64,000 nucleotides of DNA, from assembly GCF_030409715.1 (NCBI RefSeq), contig NZ_JAUFQI010000001.1, positions 1,171,001 to 1,235,000 of the forward strand, read 5' to 3'. Origin of the DNA: Reinekea marina (GTDB taxonomy: Bacteria; Pseudomonadota; Gammaproteobacteria; Pseudomonadales; Natronospirillaceae). Shown one piece after another: positions 1 to 8,353 of this stretch (the stretch's first letter is position 1; the number at the start of each line of letters is the position of its first letter). The notes beneath the pieces are model-generated. The model was not told where the DNA came from, ran no database searches, and was given only the letters and a program-made list of their open reading frames with translations. The position numbers and the translations under genes are program-made.

Positions 1-3
1 TTA

Positions 4-32
4 TTGACGCGATAAAGGTGCGAACGTATATT
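4..32 (+). promoter_or_regulatory. sigma70-type promoter of the hydroxyproline operon
   Basis: TTGACG at 4-9 and TATATT at 27-32 are separated by exactly 17 bases, a good match to a sigma70 promoter. It lies about 45 bases upstream of the first start codon (79). The -10 element is inside the palindrome-like operator at 24-40, so a bound repressor would block polymerase directly. Read from sequence only. Confidence 0.6.
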
Positions 33-40
33 GTATCCAT
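24..40. promoter_or_regulatory. putative GntR/FCD operator, copy 1
   Basis: This 17-base site shares 13 positions with the perfect palindrome at 9901-9917, including the continuous 12-mer ATATTGTATCCA. One copy lies over the importer promoter and the other upstream of the aldehyde dehydrogenase gene. A GntR/FCD regulator gene is next to the latter. The obvious reading is that this regulator binds both sites and induces the pathway when hydroxyproline or an intermediate is present; that link is inferred. Confidence 0.55.
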
Positions 41-78
41 TATCCCAAAAATAAAAACAACCAAGAAGGAAAATCAAA

Positions 79-879
79 ATGAAAAAAATCATTGCCTCAC
101 TCTTTAGTATTGCAGCGCTCAGCGCGACGTCCGTTTCTGCTGATACCTTAGATAACGTGGTAGATCGGGGGGAGTTGCGCTGTGGTGTGGTATTGGATTT
201 CCCACCCATCGGTTATCGAGATGCCAATAACGAGCCCGCCGGCTTCGATGTTGATTATTGCTACGACCTTGCAAAATCTTTAGAAGTGGATGTGAAAATA
301 ATGCCGCTCACATGGTCTGAACGACTGCCGGTGATTGTGACAGGTCGAGCCGATGTGGTCTTTGGTGGTACTTCCGATAGCCTCGCTAGAGCAAGAACGG
401 TTGGCTTCAGTATTCCTTACGCAATTTATTACTCACAAGGGGTAGTGAATTCTAAAAGTAACATCAAAACCATCGAAGATATTAAAGGTAAACGAGTTGC
501 TGCCGCATTAGGAACTTTGCCAGAGCAGGAGTGGTTAGAAATAGCCAAAGAGTGGGGCGAAGAAAGTAATTATCAAAGCTACCAATCTGAAAACGAAGTC
601 TTCTTAGCCGTTGCTCAAGGCAAAGCCGACATCGGTTTAACTACCAACACCGCCGTTAAGCCCGTGTCTGCACAATATAAAACAATAGAAGCAGGGCCGC
701 GGATGCCTTGGACTGCCGACTACACCTCTATAGTGAGTAAGCGTGAGGACGTTACTTGGATTAATTACTTGAACTTATTTGTGACCCATCAAGTTCGTTC
801 GGGTCGTTATCAAGAGTTGTGGGGCAAATATGTCGGTGGTGAAGCGCCGGAACTTCGAATCCCAGGTGTCATGTATTAA
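79..879 (+). CDS. ABC transporter periplasmic substrate-binding protein (family 3), probable hydroxyproline/proline uptake
   Basis: The product has 266 residues and begins with a cleavable signal peptide (about residues 1-21, ending SVSA). The rest is one SBP_bac_3 domain, starting with the typical RCGVVLDFPPIGY segment and ending with the lobe-closing region near residue 250. It would capture a polar amino acid in the periplasm and pass it to the permeases encoded next. AGAAGGA at 64-70 is a well-spaced ribosome binding site. The substrate is inferred from the hydroxyproline-degrading genes in the same operon. The sequence alone supports only a polar amino-acid binder. Confidence 0.85.
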   Translation: MKKIIASLFSIAALSATSVSADTLDNVVDRGELRCGVVLDFPPIGYRDANNEPAGFDVDYCYDLAKSLEVDVKIMPLTWSERLPVIVTGRADVVFGGTSDSLARARTVGFSIPYAIYYSQGVVNSKSNIKTIEDIKGKRVAAALGTLPEQEWLEIAKEWGEESNYQSYQSENEVFLAVAQGKADIGLTTNTAVKPVSAQYKTIEAGPRMPWTADYTSIVSKREDVTWINYLNLFVTHQVRSGRYQELWGKYVGGEAPELRIPGVMY

Positions 880-893
880 TCAACCGTAACTCA

Positions 894-925
894 ATACGTT
901 CTCGCTGCAATTGGTGAGAACGTAT
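894..925 (+). promoter_or_regulatory. intercistronic hairpin between binding protein and first permease
   Basis: ATACGTTCTC (894-903) and GAGAACGTAT (916-925) form a perfect 10-bp stem around a 12-base loop. There is no T-run after it, so it is not a classical terminator. Hairpins here in ABC operons commonly protect the upstream mRNA, so that binding protein exceeds membrane subunits. The permease ribosome binding site (AAGGAG, 931-936) follows a few bases later. Confidence 0.55.
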
Positions 926-942
926 GTTGTAAGGAGATACAG

Positions 943-1605
943 ATGTTTGAATACAATTTCCACTGGCGCCCAGTATTAAACAGCCTACCCGATTTACTGC
1001 AAGCGGGATTAGTGACCTTAAAAATAGCCTGTTTATCGATGCTTATTGGTGTAGTGATTGGACTATGTTTAGCCCTCATTAGAATCCATATGAGGGGACC
1101 TATTCATTGGTTTGCGGTGACCTGGATTGAAGTTGCGCGCAATACACCGGCACTATTTCAGCTGTTCTTTTTTGGTTTTGGCTTGGGGGCGTTTGGCGTG
1201 AACTTGTCACCCTTTGTCATTATTTTAATGGGTTTAAGTTTTAACTGTGCTGGCTATTTGGCTGAAAATTTTAGAGGTGGGTTTCAGGCAGTACCTATTA
1301 CCCAGCTTAATTCTGCGCGCTGCCTTGGCATGACTTCTTGGCAAGCGTATACCCGAATAGTGATACCGCAAGTTTTTCGAATTGTGTATTACCCAATGTC
1401 AAATCAAATGGTTTGGGCGGTGCTGATGTCGTCACTTGGTATGTTGGTCGGGTTTAAAGAACTCAGCGGTGAAACGCAATTTTTTGCAAGTCGAACATTT
1501 AGAGTGTTTGAATACTTTACCGCCGCGGCCGTTATTTATTACCTCATGGTTAAACTCATTCTTGCAGCGTCTCGCTTATTAGCATCGCGCTTATTTCGTT
1601 ATTAA
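943..1605 (+). CDS. amino-acid ABC transporter permease (HisM/GlnP family), first subunit
   Basis: The product is a 220-residue inner-membrane protein with about five hydrophobic segments, typical of polar amino-acid permeases. The segment from about residue 60 (WIEVARNTPALFQLFFFGFG) and the EAA-loop region around residues 110-140 (GGFQAVP..QLNSARCLGMTSWQAYTRIVIPQ, abbreviated) are family hallmarks; the loop contacts the ATPase. It pairs with the second permease encoded 10 bases downstream. AAGGAG at 931-936 is a strong ribosome binding site for the ATG at 943. Confidence 0.88.
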   Translation: MFEYNFHWRPVLNSLPDLLQAGLVTLKIACLSMLIGVVIGLCLALIRIHMRGPIHWFAVTWIEVARNTPALFQLFFFGFGLGAFGVNLSPFVIILMGLSFNCAGYLAENFRGGFQAVPITQLNSARCLGMTSWQAYTRIVIPQVFRIVYYPMSNQMVWAVLMSSLGMLVGFKELSGETQFFASRTFRVFEYFTAAAVIYYLMVKLILAASRLLASRLFRY

Positions 1606-1615
1606 GGAGGTTGGT

Positions 1616-2278
1616 ATGCAAGAACCCATTAGTTTTTTTACGAGTTTTAACTTTAACGATTTGTGGTTTTTAAGCGAGGCTGCATTGAGAACCCTGTGGA
1701 TATCGTTAATTTCAATTTCGATAGGCACTTTGCTGGGGTGTATCTTTGGTTGGCTGCAACACGAAAGTAAACGATTGGCGGGTATTCTTATTTCACCTGT
1801 CCTCGATATCTTTCGCTCGGTTCCACTGATTATTCAATTGGTGCTGTTTTATAATTTTGCTCCCATCGTCGGGTTGCACCTTGATCCTTTCTATTCTGGC
1901 GTTGTGATTCTAACGTTGTATACCGCTTCGTTAGTCAGCAACGTTGCGCGCGCAGGAATAGAATCCGTGCCACTACCCATGCGCAAGGCTTCCCGTTCAT
2001 TAGGCTTAACCTATTGGCAAGATATGATCCATGTTGTATTTCCAATAGGTGGGCGAGCGGTGTTTCCATCCTGGATTGGCGTCGTACTTGGGGTAATGAA
2101 AGACAGCGCTTTGGTGTCTGTATTGGGCTATGTTGAGTTACTCAAAGCTAGCCAGATTCTAATAACGCGAACTCAAGAACCATTGCTAATTCTCGGCTTG
2201 GCAGGCTTATTTTATTTCGCATTGTCGTATCCCATTTCCATGTATGCCTCAAAATTCGAACAAAGGTGGGCGAAATGA
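1616..2278 (+). CDS. amino-acid ABC transporter permease, second subunit
   Basis: This is a second 220-residue permease of the HisQ/HisM type, with multiple transmembrane segments and the family motif DIFRSVPLIIQL near residue 65. Its EAA loop (GIESVPLPMRKASRSLGLTYW) lies around residues 115-135. It starts 10 bases after the first permease with AAGGAGG at 1604-1610. Its TGA stop overlaps the likely ATG of the ATPase gene (ATGA at 2275-2278), which indicates translational coupling. With its partner it forms the heterodimeric channel. Confidence 0.88.
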   Translation: MQEPISFFTSFNFNDLWFLSEAALRTLWISLISISIGTLLGCIFGWLQHESKRLAGILISPVLDIFRSVPLIIQLVLFYNFAPIVGLHLDPFYSGVVILTLYTASLVSNVARAGIESVPLPMRKASRSLGLTYWQDMIHVVFPIGGRAVFPSWIGVVLGVMKDSALVSVLGYVELLKASQILITRTQEPLLILGLAGLFYFALSYPISMYASKFEQRWAK

Positions 2279-2997
2279 TTCAGATTAAAAATTTACATAA
2301 ACACTTTGGTGATTTACACGTTTTAAAAGGCATCAACTTAGACGTACAAAAAGGTGAGGTGCTCTCGGTGATCGGCTCTTCTGGGTCGGGTAAATCGACA
2401 TTGCTTTACTGTTTAAATGGCCTTGAGTCGATCGGCGATGGTTCAGTTATCGTCGATGGCGAAAATGTCCATGGCAAAAAGACAGACATTAATAAGTTAA
2501 GGCAGAAGTTAGGCATGGTGTTTCAGCAATGGAACAGCTTCCCACATTTGACCACACTAGAAAATGTCGCGTTAGCGCCTAAGCTTGTCAAAGGGAAATC
2601 CAAGCAAGAAGCCAAAGCCATTGCAGAACAACAACTGCGACACGTTGGTCTAGGCGATAAACTAAGTGTTTACCCAAACTCACTTTCAGGAGGTCAGCAG
2701 CAACGATTAGCCATTGCACGAGCGCTTGCGATGGAGCCTGAGTACATGTTGTTTGATGAAGCGACTTCTGCGCTAGACCCTGAAAAAGTTGGAGAAGTAC
2801 TCGATACCATGCGTCTCCTGGCGGAAGAAGGTATGACGATGATCTGCGTCACTCATGAAATGAGTTTTGCTCGCGAAGTATCAGATAGGGTGGCTTATTT
2901 TCATGAAGGCATCATGGCGGAAATTGGCACGGCACAACAAATATTTGAGCAGCCTCAGTCAGATTTAACTAAAAAATTCCTGGCGCATGTTCGATAA
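2275..2997 (+). CDS. amino-acid ABC transporter ATP-binding protein
   Basis: The product has about 240 residues and all ABC ATPase motifs: Walker A GSSGSGKST near residue 35, Q-loop FQQWNSFPHLT, signature LSGGQQQR near residue 137, Walker B MLFDEATSALDP, and the switch His in CVTHEMSFA. An in-frame GTG lies at 2266. I chose the ATG at 2275 because it forms an ATGA overlap with the permease stop and has an upstream AAAGGTGGG at a normal distance. It energises import by the two permeases. Confidence 0.9.
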   Translation: MIQIKNLHKHFGDLHVLKGINLDVQKGEVLSVIGSSGSGKSTLLYCLNGLESIGDGSVIVDGENVHGKKTDINKLRQKLGMVFQQWNSFPHLTTLENVALAPKLVKGKSKQEAKAIAEQQLRHVGLGDKLSVYPNSLSGGQQQRLAIARALAMEPEYMLFDEATSALDPEKVGEVLDTMRLLAEEGMTMICVTHEMSFAREVSDRVAYFHEGIMAEIGTAQQIFEQPQSDLTKKFLAHVR

Positions 2998-3038
2998 ATA
3001 TCACCATAACAAAAAGTAAAAATTAAAAGGGCAAAAAA

Positions 3039-4001
3039 ATGAATAAGGCAATTTTCCACGGTGTAATACCGGCACTCATGACTCCTTGTACAGCAGACCG
3101 TCAACCCGATTTTGATGCATTGGTCAAAAAAGGTCAGCAGATGATTGCGGCGGGTATGTCAGCGGTTGTCTATTGTGGATCAATGGGAGACTGGCCACTT
3201 TTGACAGATGAGCAGCGCATGGAAGGTGTAGAGCGACTAGTGAAAGCCGGAGTGCCTGTTATCGTAGGTACGGGCGCTATCAATACACAGTCTGCCGTTG
3301 CGAATGCTGCACATGCCGAGAAGGTAGGTGCAGCAGGATTAATGGTAATTCCGCGAGTGCTTTCGCGCGGCACGGTTGTCAGTGCACAGAAAAATCATTT
3401 TAAAGCCATTTTAAATGCCGCACCCTCTATACCGGCCATTATTTATAACAGCCCGGTGTATGGGTACGAAACTCGAGCCGATTTATTTTTTGCGTTGCGT
3501 GCAGAACACCCTAATTTAATTGGCTTTAAAGAATTTGGCAGTGCCGAAGCCATGCGTTACGCCGCAGAGAATATCACCTCGGGTAGCGACGAGGTTTTGT
3601 TAATGGTCGGTGTCGATACACGCGTTTATCATGGCATTGTTAATTGTGGTGCTACCGGGGCAATTACAGGGATAGGTACGGCCTTACCGAAAGAAGTTAT
3701 TTTGTTAACCAAACTTTCTAAGCTAGCCGCAAAAGGGAATGCAGAAGCCCGTTTACGAGCACAAGAGCTCGAAGAAGCCATGGCGGTTCTCGCTAGCTTT
3801 GATGAAGGACCCGAATTGGTTTTGTTCTTTAAATATTTGCTTGTTTTAAATGGTGAAGACGAATACCAGCTGCATTTTAATGAAACGGATGAGCTAAATC
3901 TGGAACAGCGTAGCTACTGTGAACAACAATACGATTTGTTTAAAGCTTGGTATGCTGATTGGGAAAAACAAGGTGGAGTTATAGCCGAATGCTTATCGTA
4001 G
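3039..4001 (+). CDS. DapA-family lyase, probable 1-pyrroline-4-hydroxy-2-carboxylate deaminase
   Basis: This 320-residue protein belongs to the dihydrodipicolinate synthase/N-acetylneuraminate lyase superfamily, TIM-barrel class I aldolases. The Schiff-base lysine is K164 in IGFKEFG and the conserved tyrosine is Y136 in IIYNSPVYG. The substrate-loop region reads YCGSMGDW rather than the GTTGE of true DapA, arguing against lysine biosynthesis. In hydroxyproline catabolism a member of this family dehydrates and deaminates pyrroline-4-hydroxy-2-carboxylate to 2-oxoglutarate semialdehyde. The neighbouring epimerase, dehydrogenase and aldehyde dehydrogenase support that role. The 3' end overlaps the next gene by 13 bases. 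Confidence 0.8.
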   Translation: MNKAIFHGVIPALMTPCTADRQPDFDALVKKGQQMIAAGMSAVVYCGSMGDWPLLTDEQRMEGVERLVKAGVPVIVGTGAINTQSAVANAAHAEKVGAAGLMVIPRVLSRGTVVSAQKNHFKAILNAAPSIPAIIYNSPVYGYETRADLFFALRAEHPNLIGFKEFGSAEAMRYAAENITSGSDEVLLMVGVDTRVYHGIVNCGATGAITGIGTALPKEVILLTKLSKLAAKGNAEARLRAQELEEAMAVLASFDEGPELVLFFKYLLVLNGEDEYQLHFNETDELNLEQRSYCEQQYDLFKAWYADWEKQGGVIAECLS

Positions 4002-4939
4002 ACAGCCATACAGAAGGTGAGCCTACCCGTGTCATTCTAGAAGGAGGACCTGATCTCGGATCAGGTTCTCTAGCTGAACGAGCTGATATTTTGGCGACAC
4101 AGTATCGCGATTTTTATCGCTCTGTCGTTGTAGAGCCTTATGGACAAGAGGCTATGGTCGGCGCGCTGTTTACGCCACCCACACGACCAGATTGTGTGAC
4201 GGGTGTTATTTATTTTGATGCCGCTGCCGTTATTGGTATGTGTGGCCACGGTACCATAGGGGTTGCGGCGACATTGGCGCACCTGGGTAAAATAGGCATC
4301 GGTACACATAAAATAGAAACGCCGGTGGGTGTCGTTGAAATTACGCTTACAGATAAAAATACGGTCACGGTCAAGAATATTGATAGCTTCCGCTATAAGC
4401 ACTCAGTAGCGATTATGGTACCGGGAGTGGGTGAGGTAACAGGTGATATAGCTTATGGTGGCAACTGGTTCTATATGGTCGAAAACAGCCCAGTACCGGT
4501 TCAGCCGAGCAATATTCGTGAATTAACGGATGTTGGTATCGCTATCCGAGAAGCTATTGTAGCGAACGAACTCACGGGTAAAGAGGGTGCAGAGATCGAT
4601 CATATTGTTTTGTATGGACCTGCGTTAACCAACAACGGTCATAGCCGTAACTTTGTACTATGCCCCGATAATGCCTTCGACCGTTCGCCATGCGGTACCG
4701 GTTGCTCGGCTCGTTTAGCTTGTTTAGCCGCAGATGACCGCCTTAAACCAGGCGAAAAAATAAACCAAGAAAGCACTATTGGCAGTGGCTATACCTTAAG
4801 TTATGAACTGTCTAATCAGCCAACCGGCGCTTTTCTAAACATAGTGCCTTCTATTGAAGGGCAGGCGTTTATTACGCGAGAGGGGCAGCTTATGCTAAAT
4901 GACCATGACCCTTTGAAGGCCGGTTTCGCACAGGAGTAG
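3989..4939 (+). CDS. 4-hydroxyproline 2-epimerase (proline racemase family)
   Basis: From the ATG at 3989 the product is about 316 residues and begins LIVDSHTEGEPTRV, the usual family N-terminus. An in-frame upstream start (3959) would add ten atypical residues. AGGTGGAG at 3971-3978 supports 3989. Both catalytic cysteines are present: C85 in MCGHGTIG and C235 in DRSPCGTG. This Cys/Cys pair is typical of the racemase/epimerase two-base mechanism. It should convert trans-4-hydroxy-L-proline to cis-4-hydroxy-D-proline, the first cytoplasmic step. Proline racemase is the alternative, but the neighbouring genes favour hydroxyproline. Confidence 0.85.
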   Translation: MLIVDSHTEGEPTRVILEGGPDLGSGSLAERADILATQYRDFYRSVVVEPYGQEAMVGALFTPPTRPDCVTGVIYFDAAAVIGMCGHGTIGVAATLAHLGKIGIGTHKIETPVGVVEITLTDKNTVTVKNIDSFRYKHSVAIMVPGVGEVTGDIAYGGNWFYMVENSPVPVQPSNIRELTDVGIAIREAIVANELTGKEGAEIDHIVLYGPALTNNGHSRNFVLCPDNAFDRSPCGTGCSARLACLAADDRLKPGEKINQESTIGSGYTLSYELSNQPTGAFLNIVPSIEGQAFITREGQLMLNDHDPLKAGFAQE

Positions 4940-4961
4940 CTGGTAAGACAGCTGTAAATTT

Positions 4962-6212
4962 ATGACTCTCAATCAATCATATGATGTCATCGTAATCGGA
5001 GCCGGAATTATCGGTGTCAGTAGTGCGTTGCAATTGCAGGCTAACGGTAAAAGAGTGCTTCTGGTTGATAAAAAAGGCATCGCCCAAGAAACGTCGGCCG
5101 GTAATGCAGGTGCCTTCGCTTTTGCCGATGTTGTTCCTCTCGCTACCCCAGGTATTATGCTGAAAGCACCTAAGTGGTTATTAGACCCATTGGGACCATT
5201 ATCGCTTAGACCTGCCTATTTATTAAATATACTTCCCTGGCTGTATAAGTTTTGGCGTGCAAGCTGGCCGAGAAATTATCAAGCCGCATTGACGGCTCAA
5301 GCCAATCTCATGAAATTCTCGCAAGCGGCTTTAGAGCGACAAATACAGCTGGTAAAGGGCGAGTCGATGATGCGTCGCGAAGGTCAATTGCAACTCTATG
5401 AAGGGGCGTCTGAGTTTCGAGCCAGTTTAGCCGGTTGGCAAACTCGAAAAGAGTATGGCGTTAAATTTGAACTATTAGAAAGCTGTGACGCCATTGCCAA
5501 GATACAACCAGGACTGCATAAGCGATTTACCCATGCGGGTTATACCCCTGATTGGATGAACGTGACCGACCCTAAAGCATGGACAAATTACTTAGCCAAT
5601 GCCTTTGAAAAATTTGGTGGGCAATTAAAAGTAGCCAATGTTAGTACGATCAAGCTGCTAGGTAATGGTGTTTCCGTGAGCATAGATGATCGTTTGATCA
5701 AAGCCGAACAACTCGTGGTTGCGGCCGGGGCTTGGTCTAAAACATTAGCCAAAGCGCTGGGTGATCAAGTCCCGTTAGAAACTGAGCGTGGTTATAACAC
5801 AACATTGCCTGCCGAAGATTTTCAGCTTAAAACCCATTTGAGTTTCAGTAACCACGGCTTTGTAGTTTCAAAAATTGGCGAATCGATTCGTGTAGGTGGC
5901 GCGGTTGAGTTAGGCGGATTAAAACTGGTACCAAACTATAAACGCGCCGAAGCATTGCTAAATAAAGCCAAAGATTTTATTCCCCAACTCAACAACCAGG
6001 GTGGCGAGCAGTGGATGGGTTATAGGCCATCAATGCCAGATAGCTTACCCGTTATTAGTTATGCCAAAAATACCAATCAAGTCGTTTATGCCTTCGGGCA
6101 CGGGCACTTAGGATTGACTCAAGCGGCGGGTACAGCAGAACTGGTGAGGCAATTATTAATGGGTCAAACCCCCGTGATCAATGTAGCACCCTATTCAGTC
6201 AAGCGTTTTTAA
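4962..6212 (+). CDS. FAD-dependent D-amino-acid dehydrogenase, probable D-hydroxyproline dehydrogenase
   Basis: The 416-residue product has an N-terminal FAD-binding motif, VIVIGAGIIG, with G13, G15 and G18. It has the DAO-fold C-terminal FAD segment YAFGHGHLGLTQAAG near residue 385, as in DadA. It would oxidise cis-4-hydroxy-D-proline to pyrroline-4-hydroxy-2-carboxylate and pass electrons to the respiratory chain. It is the single-subunit DadA-like type rather than a multi-subunit enzyme. It sits between the epimerase that makes its substrate and the rest of the operon. A general D-amino-acid dehydrogenase cannot be excluded from sequence alone. Confidence 0.82.
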   Translation: MTLNQSYDVIVIGAGIIGVSSALQLQANGKRVLLVDKKGIAQETSAGNAGAFAFADVVPLATPGIMLKAPKWLLDPLGPLSLRPAYLLNILPWLYKFWRASWPRNYQAALTAQANLMKFSQAALERQIQLVKGESMMRREGQLQLYEGASEFRASLAGWQTRKEYGVKFELLESCDAIAKIQPGLHKRFTHAGYTPDWMNVTDPKAWTNYLANAFEKFGGQLKVANVSTIKLLGNGVSVSIDDRLIKAEQLVVAAGAWSKTLAKALGDQVPLETERGYNTTLPAEDFQLKTHLSFSNHGFVVSKIGESIRVGGAVELGGLKLVPNYKRAEALLNKAKDFIPQLNNQGGEQWMGYRPSMPDSLPVISYAKNTNQVVYAFGHGHLGLTQAAGTAELVRQLLMGQTPVINVAPYSVKRF

Positions 6213-6233
6213 CCCTTACCCAATTGAGAGGTA

Positions 6234-7262
6234 ATGATGAGAAGTGTAAAAACCGTACACGTAGTTTCGGCGCATGCTGAAGGCGAAGTTGGGGACGTTA
6301 TCGTTGGGGGCGTTGCGCCACCTCCGGGCGAGACACTCTGGCAGCAACGAACCTTTATAGAGCAAGATAAACAGCTCAGAAACTTTATGCTGAACGAGCC
6401 AAGAGGTGGCGTGTTTCGGCATGTAAATTTATTAGTGCCACCTAAAAACCCGTTAGCCGACGCGGCTTTTATTATTATGGAGCCAGAAGACACGCCGCCG
6501 ATGTCGGGTTCTAACTCTATTTGCGTGGCCACGGTATTATTAGACAGTGGCATTTTACCGATGAAAGAACCTTATACCGATATCGTCTTAGAAGCACCCG
6601 GCGGGCTTGTGCATGTTCGCGCACATTGCAAAGAAGGAAAAGCGGTTCGTATTTTTGTAAAAAATGTGCTCAGTTTTGTCGATCAGCTAAACGTATCATT
6701 AGAGGTTGAGGGCTTAGGCACAATTCAAGTCGACACCGCTTACGGAGGCGACAGTTTTGTGTTAGTCGATGCGCAATCGCTGGGGTTTAATATTGTAGAA
6801 TCTGAGGCCAAAGCCCTTGCTCAACTCGGCGTCAAGATAACCAATGCTGCCAATGAACAACTCGGTTTTACGCACCCTTCGAACCCTAATTGGAGCCATA
6901 TTTCATTCTGTGCTTTTTGTGGGCCCGTCCAACAATCCGAAACAGGCTTAGAAAGTAAATCCGCTGTGGCCATTCAACCCGGTAAAGTAGATCGTTCGCC
7001 TACGGGCACAGCGGTATCGGCTCGGCTGGCTGTGATGCATGCAAAAGGGATTATTAAGCCACAGCAAAAGTTTCAAGCCACTTCGATAATGGGGTCAAAA
7101 TTTGATGGCGAGATCAGTGAAGTCACAGACTTAAAGGGTAAGCCCGCTATTGTCCCTCAAATTAGTGGGCGTGGCTGGATAACCGGTGTTCATCAGCATA
7201 TGCTAGACCCAGATGATCCTTGGCCACAAGGGTATCGGTTGAGCGATACTTGGGGCGCATAA
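6234..7262 (+). CDS. proline racemase family protein, possible trans-3-hydroxy-L-proline dehydratase, with Ser/Thr active site
   Basis: This 342-residue protein is a second proline-racemase-family member. Aligned by eye with the upstream epimerase, the first catalytic cysteine is Ser91 ([13 protein letters not shown]) and the second is Thr257 ([13 protein letters not shown]). Neither general-base cysteine is conserved; Cys97 lies nearby. Characterised trans-3-Hyp dehydratases have Cys/Thr, and some bifunctional members have Ser/Cys. The Ser/Thr pair is therefore unusual, but a dehydratase rather than an epimerase is still the best guess. The adjacent Ldh-family reductase would consume its product, pyrroline-2-carboxylate. 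ATG codons at 6234 and 6237 are both possible; GAGAGG at 6226-6231 is better spaced for the second. Confidence 0.7.
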   Translation: MMRSVKTVHVVSAHAEGEVGDVIVGGVAPPPGETLWQQRTFIEQDKQLRNFMLNEPRGGVFRHVNLLVPPKNPLADAAFIIMEPEDTPPMSGSNSICVATVLLDSGILPMKEPYTDIVLEAPGGLVHVRAHCKEGKAVRIFVKNVLSFVDQLNVSLEVEGLGTIQVDTAYGGDSFVLVDAQSLGFNIVESEAKALAQLGVKITNAANEQLGFTHPSNPNWSHISFCAFCGPVQQSETGLESKSAVAIQPGKVDRSPTGTAVSARLAVMHAKGIIKPQQKFQATSIMGSKFDGEISEVTDLKGKPAIVPQISGRGWITGVHQHMLDPDDPWPQGYRLSDTWGA

Positions 7263-7299
7263 AGGCATTTATAAAAAAACTAGCGAATAGGAAGACCGT

Positions 7300-8316
7300 A
7301 TGTCCGATCAAATTCAGTTAAGCTTGCAACAGGTTCGTGAGTTAAGCGAAGGCATATTACTCTACAATGGATTTAGCTTAGATCATGCCCAATCGATCAC
7401 CGATACAATTTACGCGTGCCAACAAGACGATTGCCAGTCGCATGGTTTGTATCGGTTGTTGATGTGTATTGAAAGTATTCGTTCTGGGCGAGTAGATGGC
7501 TCGGCTGAGCCGAGTGTCACAGATGCAGGCCCTTCTGTTGTGAAAGCAAATGCGAATCAAGGTATCTCACTACTTGCTTTACGTGCCGGCATGCCGTTGT
7601 TGATCGAAAAAGCCAAAAAGAATGGTATAGCCGCCATGGCAATTAACAATTGTTTTCATTTTTCAGCGCTATGGCCCGAGGTTGAAGTACTCTCTAGTGC
7701 AGGTCTTGCTGGGTTGGCCATGGTGCCGAGCCATGCTTGGGTTGCTCCTGCCGGTGGCACCCGCGGCACCTTGGGCACCAACCCCCTGGCGTTTAGTTGG
7801 CCACGAATAGGCAAGCATCCTTTCACCTTCGACTTTGCGACTAGCCAGTTTGCCCGTGGTGAAATTGAACTCTATCGCAGAGCAGGTAAGCCCTTGCCTG
7901 AAGGTGTTGCAATAGATAAACAGGGCAACCCAACGACCGATGCAGAAGCCGCCATGCAAGGCGCAATGCTCACTTTTGGTGGCTATAAAGGTTCGGCTTT
8001 ATCGATCATGATTGAACTGTTGGCGGGTCCTTTAATTGATGACCTCACCAGTAAAGAAAGTATGGAGTTTGCCCAAGGCAAACCAGAAGCGCCTTATCAT
8101 GGTGAAATTATTATTGCGTTTGATCCGCATATGTTTAGCGCAGGGCAAGTAGGCAAAAACAATGAGAGAGCCGAACGAATGTTTGCAGATATTATTGAAC
8201 AAGGCGCTCGCTTACCCTCGCAACGCCGCTACCAAGCACGAGAACGAAACAAAGCGTCTGGCTACGTTTCCATGCCGAAAAATCTCTATGAAGATTTGTT
8301 AGCGTTAAAAAAGTAA
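7300..8316 (+). CDS. Ldh family oxidoreductase, probable pyrroline-2-carboxylate reductase
   Basis: The 338-residue product belongs to the malate/L-lactate/ureidoglycolate dehydrogenase family, an NAD(P)H fold unrelated to classical LDH. Typical segments are the N-terminal helical region with the QSHGLYRL motif near residue 48, the glycine-rich GGTRGTLGTNPLAFSWP around residues 150-166 and the later GGYKGSALSIMIELLAG. In hydroxyproline clusters this family reduces pyrroline-2-carboxylate (and piperideine-2-carboxylate) to L-proline. That completes trans-3-Hyp degradation after the dehydratase encoded upstream. AGGAAG about 7289-7294 is a well-placed ribosome binding site. It is the last gene of the plus-strand operon. 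Confidence 0.78.
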   Translation: MSDQIQLSLQQVRELSEGILLYNGFSLDHAQSITDTIYACQQDDCQSHGLYRLLMCIESIRSGRVDGSAEPSVTDAGPSVVKANANQGISLLALRAGMPLLIEKAKKNGIAAMAINNCFHFSALWPEVEVLSSAGLAGLAMVPSHAWVAPAGGTRGTLGTNPLAFSWPRIGKHPFTFDFATSQFARGEIELYRRAGKPLPEGVAIDKQGNPTTDAEAAMQGAMLTFGGYKGSALSIMIELLAGPLIDDLTSKESMEFAQGKPEAPYHGEIIIAFDPHMFSAGQVGKNNERAERMFADIIEQGARLPSQRRYQARERNKASGYVSMPKNLYEDLLALKK

Positions 8317-8326
8317 GCAAAAAAAA

Positions 8327-8343
8327 CCGCGACTGAATCGCGG
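8327..8343. terminator. bidirectional rho-independent terminator
   Basis: CCGCGA (8327-8332) pairs with TCGCGG (8338-8343) around a 5-base loop. Six A bases precede the stem and seven T bases follow it, so it works on both strands. It separates the convergent reductase gene (ends 8316) and aldehyde dehydrogenase gene (ends 8354). Confidence 0.85.
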
Positions 8344-8353
8344 TTTTTTTGGT

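Noticed and set aside
4070..4402. 110-codon antisense frame within the epimerase gene
   Set aside because: It lies wholly within a well-supported gene on the other strand, with no recognisable domain.
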